From an uncultured Armatimonadota bacterium (lineage in GTDB: Bacteria > Armatimonadota > Armatimonadia > Armatimonadales > Armatimonadaceae): a DNA stretch of 7,007 nucleotides. Under the pieces are notes generated by a model. It worked only from the letters and a program-made list of their open reading frames with translations, had not been told where the DNA came from and ran no database searches. Shown here piece by piece: positions 1-5,895 of this stretch. Where the stretch lies: the NCBI GenBank assembly GCA_903924445.1, contig CAIYBQ010000611.1, forward strand, positions 1 through 7,007, read 5' to 3'. Made by a program: the position numbers and the translations under genes. Within the stretch, counting starts at the first letter, position 1, and the number at the start of each line of letters is the position of its first letter.

Positions 1-90
1 CGGTGAGCGGCTGATCAGATAGGCGACCGTTACCAATGTGCAGATGTCTGTTTCGGCAATCAAGACATTGGTAAGAACGGTTGGACTCAT
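1..90 (-). CDS. Possible start of a divergent gene, partial, unrecognised
   Basis: Reading leftwards from an ATG at 90-88, 30 codons stay open to the window edge. The peptide begins MSPTVLTNVLIAETDICTLV and is mildly hydrophobic, ending with a short stretch that could enter a membrane. I do not recognise it. Thirty open codons occur by chance often, and only a weak GGG lies just upstream of the ATG on that strand, so the support is thin. The other two minus-strand frames here contain an early stop or lack an ATG start, and all three plus frames are closed. If real, it would be transcribed away from the carbon-uptake operon and share its upstream region, as a divergent regulator or membrane protein might. 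The stretch also contains an inverted repeat, which argues mildly against coding. Confidence 0.28.
   Translation of the reverse strand, partial: MSPTVLTNVLIAETDICTLVTVAYLISRSP
26..81. repeat. Imperfect inverted repeat (possible hairpin)
   Basis: TTACCAATGT at 30-39 is the exact reverse complement of ACATTGGTAA at 65-74. The match continues outward: ACCGTT (26-31) is mirrored by AACGGT (76-81) if about three extra bases (GAA) bulge in the right arm, giving arms of about 14 pairs around a 25-base centre. The centre contains a smaller CAGA/TCTG mirror at 41-50. No T-run follows on either side, so it is not a standard intrinsic terminator. It could be an operator, the end of an upstream gene's transcript, or chance. 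Confidence 0.45.
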
Positions 91-114
91 GCCCTGAATT
101 CTAGCGGTTATTCA

Positions 115-124
115 CGTTCGAACG
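115..124. other. 10-base perfect palindrome in the leader
   Basis: CGTTCGAACG is its own reverse complement and lies in the gap between the possible divergent gene and the SulP gene. Its place, about 40 bases before a TTGACA box, suits a binding site for a dimeric regulator. A single palindrome this short can also occur by chance, and no second copy was seen nearby. Confidence 0.25.
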
Positions 125-165
125 GCCTGTTTCAATGGCTTACTTCGATTAACTGTACATATCGC

Positions 166-198
166 TTGACAAATGAACCCATGCGAATCAGATGAAAT
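166..198 (+). promoter_or_regulatory. Weak sigma70-like promoter candidate for the operon
   Basis: A perfect TTGACA stands at 166-171. At the expected distance downstream there are only poor -10 matches (TCAGAT at 188-193, or TGAAAT at 193-198), so the call rests on the -35 box and on position. If the promoter is real, transcription would begin around 200. That would rule out the ATG at 192 as the SulP start and support 219, 249 or 264. Confidence 0.2.
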
Positions 199-263
199 TT
201 GTAGTCAGACATACATTGATGGATGTAAACACGACTGGTTTAAAAAGAATGCGCCCTTCGTTC

Positions 264-1847
264 ATGAGACAAAACACAACACCACCATCAAAATCGGACA
301 TCATTGCAGGGTTTCTAGTCTTCCTCATCGCGCTCCCGCTTTGCCTTGGAATTGCAGGTGCATCCGGAGTCCCACCCGTTGCAGGAATCCTGACGGCCAT
401 CGTTGGCGGACTCCTAACCAAGTTTCTTGGTGGAAGCCGCCTGACCGTCAAGGGACCCGCTGCTGGCTTGATTGTAATCGTCCTAGGCGCGGTTGCTGAC
501 CTAGGCGGGGATGACCCTATCGCTGGATATCATCGTATGTTAGCGGTTGGCGTTGCCGCTGGTGTCATCCAGATTGTGCTTGCACTGGTCCGCTTTGGTG
601 CGCTAGCCGAAGCGATGCCGACATCCGTGGTTCACGGGATGCTGGCAGCCATTGGCGTCATCATCATGAGCAAGCAGGCCCACGTGCTTCTTGGTGTAAA
701 ACCTGAAGGCAAGGAGCCTCTCCACCTGATTCAAGAGCTCCCGCACAGCTTTGCGCACCTCAATCCCTACGTCACAATCGTCGGTGTTGTAGCGCTCATC
801 ATCATGTTTGGGATGCCGTTTATCAAGGCGAAGTGGGCAAAGTCCATTCCCAGTCAGTTGGTTGTGCTAGCGGTAACTGTTCCATTGGCAATAATCCTTG
901 GATTCTCCGATAAGCATGACTATGTGTTCAGTGGCGTAACGCATGCTCTGGATCCTGCAAAATTCTTGGTCAAACTGCCAACCAACATTCTGACTGCTGT
1001 CACATTCCCAGATTTCAGCCAAATCATGAGTGTGACCAGTATCAAGTACATCGTGATGTTCACCATCGTCGGATCGATTGAATCGCTGCTCACTGTTTCT
1101 GCAGTGGACTCACTCGACCCTGAACGCAAATCATCTGACTTGAACAAAGACCTGCTTGCTGCCGGAATAGGCAATGTGATTGTGTCCATCATCGGTGGAG
1201 TCCCGATGATCAGTGAGGTCGTGCGCTCAAAGTCCAACATCGACAATGGTGCAAAAACCGGCTGGGCTAACTTTGCGCACGGTGCATTCCTTCTGCTGGC
1301 TGTCGCGCTTATCCCAGGAATCCTGATGAAAATTCCGCTGGCGGCTCTCGCTGGGATGCTGATCTTCACTGGAACCCGCCTGGCACACGTCAGTGAGTTC
1401 AAACATGCCTTGCATGTTGGTCGTGAACAGCTGGCCGTGTTCCTGGTCACAATGATTGTCACGCTGCTGACGGATCTCCTGATTGGTGTTGCGGCTGGTC
1501 TGATCCTTGATGTCGTCATTCACTGTGCAAATGGAGCACCATTTGGGAAAATATGGAAGACCATTGTGGAAGAACATCACCACGAAGATGAAGTCACATT
1601 GTGTGTACATGGTGCCGGTGTGTTCACAAACTACATCGGGCTTGCAAAGGCGATCCGGGACAACGCACCAAAGTACACGCGCGTTTATGTCGACTTTTCA
1701 GAGGCTTGTGTTGTAGACCACACCGTCTTATCCAAACTGGATGCACTGAAGGCATCCCTTGTAGATACAGATCTTATCGTCGGTGGCTTGGATGAACATA
1801 AGTCATCGACACACGCCCCAACATCTTCGAAGTGGAAGCGCGCATGA
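264..1847 (+). CDS. SulP-family inorganic anion transporter with C-terminal STAS domain, probable bicarbonate carrier
   Basis: This is an inner-membrane anion permease of the SulP/SLC26 family, 527 residues from the chosen ATG. The first membrane segment starts near residue 11 and carries the family's ALPLCLGIAGASGVPP stretch, followed by the SRLTVKGPAAGL segment of the substrate site. Residues 273-277 read ESLLT, the transmembrane segment 8 motif; as I recall, BicA has Asp where this protein has E273. The second core motif is GGVPMISEVVRSKSNIDNGA. A His/acid linker EEHHHEDE (436-443) joins a short STAS domain (about 444-515) with VDFSEACVVDHTVL and GLDEH. Other in-frame ATGs lie at 192, 219 and 249. 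None has a clear ribosome site; 264 was chosen because it leaves a short soluble tail before the first helix, usual for this clade. The coding overlap with dabA points to bicarbonate rather than sulfate, but the substrate is inferred. Confidence 0.9.
   Translation: MRQNTTPPSKSDIIAGFLVFLIALPLCLGIAGASGVPPVAGILTAIVGGLLTKFLGGSRLTVKGPAAGLIVIVLGAVADLGGDDPIAGYHRMLAVGVAAGVIQIVLALVRFGALAEAMPTSVVHGMLAAIGVIIMSKQAHVLLGVKPEGKEPLHLIQELPHSFAHLNPYVTIVGVVALIIMFGMPFIKAKWAKSIPSQLVVLAVTVPLAIILGFSDKHDYVFSGVTHALDPAKFLVKLPTNILTAVTFPDFSQIMSVTSIKYIVMFTIVGSIESLLTVSAVDSLDPERKSSDLNKDLLAAGIGNVIVSIIGGVPMISEVVRSKSNIDNGAKTGWANFAHGAFLLLAVALIPGILMKIPLAALAGMLIFTGTRLAHVSEFKHALHVGREQLAVFLVTMIVTLLTDLLIGVAAGLILDVVIHCANGAPFGKIWKTIVEEHHHEDEVTLCVHGAGVFTNYIGLAKAIRDNAPKYTRVYVDFSEACVVDHTVLSKLDALKASLVDTDLIVGGLDEHKSSTHAPTSSKWKRA
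1834..1847 (+). promoter_or_regulatory. Ribosome site and ATGA overlap that fix the dabA start
   Basis: GGAAG at 1834-1838 lies five bases before the ATG at 1844, and the SulP stop TGA (1845-1847) is inside the same ATGA. This favours 1844 over an in-frame GTG at 1832, which would add four residues and has no ribosome site of its own. The arrangement is typical of translational coupling. Confidence 0.6.
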
Positions 1848-4615
1848 TGAATGATGCATCATCAGCCCAGGATTTCGTGGAACACGCGCTAGACCATTCG
1901 GCCCACCTGCTACCCATGCAGGGGCCGATTGGTGTATTTATACACCACAACACACTGCACTCATTTCAGCATCTTCTTTTCGAAGATGCTGTTGTCGCAG
2001 CATCAGGCATTTATGGCACTCAGCCATTTCTACTGGAATCCGACTATCAGTCACTTCGCAAAGTCGGTCGAATCGTTGATGGTGATCTTGATGTCGCACT
2101 TGCAGACGATGCATGCGATATGCTCCGTGCTTGGTTTGATCCAGCATCCCGGCCACTCACCATTTCCAACCTACGTTGGTACGCTGATGAGAAGCGCTAC
2201 TTTGACTTACCTGAAATCAGGGACCGTTATCAGGAGGCAAAAAGGCGATTGCCGCCATGTGAGCAAGCTCCTGCAGGTCGATCCAAGCGTCTGCGTGACA
2301 GTGTTTTTTTTGTGGATGGGTATGACACGGATGCCATTGTGAATCCCTTGTTGATTCACTTATGTGCTGCGTTTACCGATCAAGGAATGGCCTATTGGCC
2401 AATGCCAAATCGTGATGAAGGCTTGCTGGTAGCAACACAGAAACTGTTTTCGAATGGTGGACTTATCAATCCACCTGGGTTCACCGGATTGGATACATTG
2501 TTTCAACGTATTCAGGGGATGAGCGCAGCGGCTATCGTGCTTGATGTCTTTAGGCAGTGGGATGTCCCAACATCAGCGTATGGTTCTCTGATTGAACTTG
2601 AGCTGTTGGCACTCCCAGGCTGGGCAGGGCTGATCCGACGTTTGGAAGTTGAACCAACACTGGCACCCTATCTGGCCATCAATGCATCCCTGATGGACTT
2701 CCTTGCAATAAGACTCCTTCTCACGGTTGCCGCCAGTGGTGAACACCAATCCACATATGCGAACTGGCAGCGTCGGGAGCAAGAAGACAGCGATTTTTAC
2801 AAACGACAGCGGATGGTTGAAGCTGGAAACATCGCAACGTTGATGGCACGCCTAAACGTTTCGCTGAATAGTCCGGACAGTGTCTGGGTTGAACTGATTA
2901 CCATGACGCGGAAGTGGGATGATTTGCAGCGCCGACGTGTTCTGCACCAAGCCTACGAACATCGACATGCATTGAGTGTTCTTGGACCACTTTCACGTCA
3001 CCGTATGGATGGTGGGTTCAGCGATCCTGACAAGCCATCTGCCCAGGTGTTCTTCTGCATTGATGAACGTGAAGAGTCTGCGCGTCGTGCATTAGAAGAA
3101 GTTGCGCCGGACATCGAGACGTTTGGCGCCGCCGGTTTCTTTGGTGTGGCAGTTCACTATCAGGGTGCTGACGATGCACATGGGGCTGCATTCTGTCCAA
3201 TCGTTGTTACGCCACAGCATGCCGTTATTGAACACCCGTTAGTCAGTGATGAGCATATTTATAAGGTCAGGCAGCAGCGCCGTAAGCACGTCGCGCGGAC
3301 TGCACTGACGACGTTTAAGGGGTCGCGTACGCTCTTTAGAGGCACTCTGGTAAATCTTGTTCTAGGCTTGCCAACGCTTGTGCCATTGGTTGCGAATGTG
3401 GTTGCTCCCGGGACGTTTGGTAAGCTGCTTGCCAAGATCAATTCAAAATTGTTGCCATCTCCTACGACAATGCTTGGATCTTTGCACGAAGGCAATACTT
3501 ACCACGGCTTGCAGCAGGGCTTTACGTTGGAAGAAAAGTCTGATCGGGTTGCGGGAATGCTAAATGCCGCTGGTCTCGTCAAGGACACGGCCCGCATGGT
3601 TGTGATTCTTGGACACGGATCAACATCCTTGAATAATCCACATGAATCAGCACACGACTGTGGTGCATGTGGCGGAAGGCGTGGGGGCGTTAATGCACGG
3701 CTTTTCGCCGCGATGGCTAACAACCCGGATGTCCGCAAGCTGCTGCCCGCACGCGGTGTAACTGTCTCTGATGACACATGGTTTGTTGGCGGATACCACG
3801 ACACGTCATCTGATGAAGTTACTCTCTACGACATCGCAGTCGTACCAGCAACCCACGCGGATGACTTGGAGCGGCTTAGGTTTAACTTGGACAAAATGCG
3901 TGCTGGAAACGCGCTCGAGAGAGCGCGCAGATTCGAAGCAGCGGACGGCTACAGCTCACCTGATTCTGCGCTGGTTCATGTCGAGGACAGAGCCTTCCAA
4001 CTTTCTGAACCACGACCGGAGTATGGTCACTGCACCAATGCTGTTTGTATCGTGGGCCGGCGGGCATCCACACGGGGACTCTTTCTTGACCGCCGCGCAT
4101 TTCTTGTAAGTTACGATGCCAAGGTCGACCCGAAAGTAACCAGCTTGACCGCACTTCTAGGAGCTGCAGGACCCGTGTGCGCTGGAATCAATCTCGAGTA
4201 TTACTTCAGCTATGTAGATAACGAGCGTTATGGGTGTGGAACCAAGCTCCCTCATAATGTCGTCGGACTGGTCGGTGTAATGAACGGATTCAGGAGCGAT
4301 CTGCGAACGGGCTTGCCTTGGCAGATGGTGGAAATTCACGAGCCTGTACGCCTTTTGCTTGTTGTCGAAGCATCACCCGAAAATCTATGGACGGCAATAT
4401 CCAATAATCCGCACGTTACAGAATTGGTGACTAACCGGTGGATTCGTGTGGCATCTATGAACCCGGATTCCGGGTTGATCAAGGTCTGGAAAGACGGGCT
4501 TTGGAATGACATTGATCCGGATGAAAACCGCTTGCCTGTCGTAAATAGTTCCGGCGACTGGTTTCTCGGACGAATGGAACACCTGCCAATGGCCCGAATC
4601 GAGGTCTCAAAATGA
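1844..4615 (+). CDS. dabA: DabA-type inorganic carbon transporter subunit (DUF2309 / UPF0753)
   Basis: DabA is a zinc protein at the inner face of the membrane that, with a DabB partner, is thought to hydrate CO2 to bicarbonate in one direction. This copy has 923 residues, somewhat longer than the roughly 830 of the Halothiobacillus protein as I recall it. Near the N-terminus, MQGPIGVFIHHNTLH carries H34, H35 and H39, a strong family signature. The zinc ligands are all present: C405 and D407 in FFCIDERE, H591 in ILGHGS, and C606 in HDCGAC. The spacings match the known Cys-x-Asp and His-(14)-Cys arrangement, so the site looks functional. The C-terminal third is highly conserved in type, including NLEYYFSYVDNERYGCGTKL and MVEIHEPVRLLLVVE. 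It overlaps the SulP gene by 4 bases and the next gene by 4. A run of eight T lies in codons 154-157 but the frame is intact. Confidence 0.94.
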   Translation: MMNDASSAQDFVEHALDHSAHLLPMQGPIGVFIHHNTLHSFQHLLFEDAVVAASGIYGTQPFLLESDYQSLRKVGRIVDGDLDVALADDACDMLRAWFDPASRPLTISNLRWYADEKRYFDLPEIRDRYQEAKRRLPPCEQAPAGRSKRLRDSVFFVDGYDTDAIVNPLLIHLCAAFTDQGMAYWPMPNRDEGLLVATQKLFSNGGLINPPGFTGLDTLFQRIQGMSAAAIVLDVFRQWDVPTSAYGSLIELELLALPGWAGLIRRLEVEPTLAPYLAINASLMDFLAIRLLLTVAASGEHQSTYANWQRREQEDSDFYKRQRMVEAGNIATLMARLNVSLNSPDSVWVELITMTRKWDDLQRRRVLHQAYEHRHALSVLGPLSRHRMDGGFSDPDKPSAQVFFCIDEREESARRALEEVAPDIETFGAAGFFGVAVHYQGADDAHGAAFCPIVVTPQHAVIEHPLVSDEHIYKVRQQRRKHVARTALTTFKGSRTLFRGTLVNLVLGLPTLVPLVANVVAPGTFGKLLAKINSKLLPSPTTMLGSLHEGNTYHGLQQGFTLEEKSDRVAGMLNAAGLVKDTARMVVILGHGSTSLNNPHESAHDCGACGGRRGGVNARLFAAMANNPDVRKLLPARGVTVSDDTWFVGGYHDTSSDEVTLYDIAVVPATHADDLERLRFNLDKMRAGNALERARRFEAADGYSSPDSALVHVEDRAFQLSEPRPEYGHCTNAVCIVGRRASTRGLFLDRRAFLVSYDAKVDPKVTSLTALLGAAGPVCAGINLEYYFSYVDNERYGCGTKLPHNVVGLVGVMNGFRSDLRTGLPWQMVEIHEPVRLLLVVEASPENLWTAISNNPHVTELVTNRWIRVASMNPDSGLIKVWKDGLWNDIDPDENRLPVVNSSGDWFLGRMEHLPMARIEVSK
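1845..1864 (+). other. Small possible hairpin at the dabA start
   Basis: TGATGA (1845-1850) can pair with TCATCA (1859-1864) around an 8-base loop. Within it, ATGATGCATCAT (1851-1862) is a perfect 12-base palindrome. The stem would begin inside the dabA start codon, so ribosomes finishing SulP could open it. It is short and AT-rich, so stability is doubtful. Confidence 0.2.
2304..2311 (+). repeat. Run of eight T inside dabA
   Basis: Codons 154-157 of dabA read GTT TTT TTT GTG, giving Val-Phe-Phe-Val in a conserved-looking FFVDGYD stretch. The reading frame is intact. Such a run is prone to polymerase slippage and to sequencing error. Confidence 0.8.
4601..4615 (+). promoter_or_regulatory. 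Ribosome site and ATGA overlap at the dabA/dabB-like junction
   Basis: GAGG at 4601-4604 stands seven bases before the ATG at 4612. The dabA stop TGA (4613-4615) is within the same ATGA. This supports the 4612 start and coupled translation. Confidence 0.65.
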
Positions 4616-5895
4616 CCTACCTTCTCCCCATTGTGATCGCAACACCATTTGTCGTTTTCTGTCTGCTTGGAACGCTTTGGCTGTCCGGGGTGGCTCTCTC
4701 TGAAAAAGCGATTGTGGCGATAACGCATGCTGGTTTGTTCGTCTCGACAATCTGCCTGTTGCGACTTCTGCCCTCGTTTTTCACCGGAGGCACCCGCTTC
4801 CATTCTGCTGACTGGTTTCGAGTTGGTGAATATCACTTCAGCATTGAGCTTGAACTGTCCAAACTTGCAACATTTCCATCACTTCTTGCAGTCCTCCTTT
4901 TGGGCCTCATAACCCACTTCTCATCACGCTACATACATAGAGATCGAGGCTTTCTGCGCTTCTTTCTAATGTTGAATCTGTTTGCATCCGGCATTTTGAC
5001 CGTCTTTATTGGCGGTGCGCTGGATGTGATGCTGGTGGGGTGGGAGTTAGTTGGAATTTCCTCAGTGTTTCTCATCGCATTCTTCCAAGAACGTGAGCAA
5101 CCCGTAGCCGGAGCCCTTCGAGCCTTTATCACCTACCGGACGTGCGATATCGGGCTCCTTGTTGCGATCGTCTTGTTGCACAGGTTTACGGGGAATGCAT
5201 CGCTCGACGACATAAGCAATTTAACCAGTCAACAAGCGACCCTTGTCGCCTGTCTGCTGGTTCTGGCATCTCTTGGGAAAAGTGCTCAGTTTCCATTCTC
5301 TGGGTGGCTTCCAAGGGCCATGGAAGGCCCGACACCATCGAGTGCCGCGTTTTATGGAGCGCTTTCAATACATGCAGGAGCGTTTCTACTCCTGAAAGCC
5401 AGACACTTACTGGAAATGTCGCCAGCCACATGCTGGGCAATTGTCATCATCGGTGCTGTGACAACACTGCAGGCAACATTGTCAAGCCGGGCTGTAGCTG
5501 ATGCCAAGTCCGCATTAGCCCTTGGAGCGCAGGCGCAAGTTGGGCTTATCTTCATCGAAATCGGCCTTGGGTGGGACAAGCTTGCACTGTGGCACCTGTG
5601 CGCTCACTCAGTGCTGCGTACATTGGAGTTTTTACGTGCTCCTTCGACGCTTCACGCCTATCACAGCATGCATGCAGCAGCCGGTGGACACATACCAGCG
5701 ACGGGTCAGTTCTACGATCGATTTATCCCTGAGTCTCTACGCTTAAAGTTGTACCGAGTTGCACTTGACCACGGCTGGGTCGACACGGTGTTGGTTAGGT
5801 TTATCCTCGGACCATTGGTTGCTGTTGTGAACATCATCCTGATGGCGGAACAGAGAATGGCTCCTATTCAGGAGAAGGGGCTTCAAGATGATTAG
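4612..5895 (+). CDS. dabB: Shortened NuoL/ND5-like cation-translocating subunit, DabB type
   Basis: An integral membrane protein of the complex I/Mrp antiporter family, expected to bring protons or sodium inward to drive DabA. It has 427 residues, against about 613 for E. coli NuoL. Aligned by eye, the first half-channel is intact: E145 in GWELVG (NuoL E144), R176 and D179 (R175, D178), K223 in LGKSAQFPFSGWL (K229), K299 (K305), H328 and H332 (H334, H338). Two positions differ: NuoL H254 is Y248, with a new histidine at 254 in IHAGAFLLLK, and NuoL K342 is R336. After R336 comes a His-rich stretch (H348, H351, H354, H360), then directly a NuoL-like tail, LYRVALDHGWVDTVLVRF. The TM11-15 region, including NuoL K399, is absent, so the second half-channel is missing. 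This may be normal for its subfamily. The next gene starts 8 bases before its stop. Confidence 0.85.
   Translation: MTYLLPIVIATPFVVFCLLGTLWLSGVALSEKAIVAITHAGLFVSTICLLRLLPSFFTGGTRFHSADWFRVGEYHFSIELELSKLATFPSLLAVLLLGLITHFSSRYIHRDRGFLRFFLMLNLFASGILTVFIGGALDVMLVGWELVGISSVFLIAFFQEREQPVAGALRAFITYRTCDIGLLVAIVLLHRFTGNASLDDISNLTSQQATLVACLLVLASLGKSAQFPFSGWLPRAMEGPTPSSAAFYGALSIHAGAFLLLKARHLLEMSPATCWAIVIIGAVTTLQATLSSRAVADAKSALALGAQAQVGLIFIEIGLGWDKLALWHLCAHSVLRTLEFLRAPSTLHAYHSMHAAAGGHIPATGQFYDRFIPESLRLKLYRVALDHGWVDTVLVRFILGPLVAVVNIILMAEQRMAPIQEKGLQDD
5870..5890 (+). promoter_or_regulatory. Ribosome site for the NuoM-like gene
   Basis: AGGAGAAGGGG at 5870-5880 is the best ribosome site in the window and ends seven bases before the ATG at 5888. 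It decides the start of the last gene, inside the end of the preceding one. Confidence 0.6.

Noticed and set aside
26..81. Intrinsic terminator of an upstream gene
   Set aside because: The centre of the inverted repeat is 25 bases long, the arms are not GC-rich and no T-run follows on either strand.
192..263. N-terminal extension of SulP from ATG 192
   Set aside because: The extra 24 residues have no family character, no ribosome site precedes 192, and a possible promoter overlaps it. It cannot be fully excluded.
173..499. 108-codon plus-strand frame over the SulP start
   Set aside because: It shares the region with the SulP N-terminus in another frame. The peptide is rich in Cys, Arg, Trp and His with no domain, whereas the SulP frame shows the family's first membrane segments.
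920..1519. 199-codon open frame on the minus strand
   Set aside because: It lies wholly opposite the strongly supported SulP gene, its peptide is rich in Arg, Ser and Thr without a recognisable domain, and it is explained as a shadow of the plus-strand codon pattern.
4336..4836. 166-codon minus-strand frame across the dabA/dabB-like junction
   Set aside because: It is antisense to two well-supported genes, has no recognisable motif, and the plus-strand junction is a clean ATGA overlap.
4612..5895. Pseudogene of a full-length dabB
   Set aside because: The frame is intact, the C-terminal tail is retained, and the next gene's ribosome site and start are embedded in its end, all of which suggest a working shorter protein.
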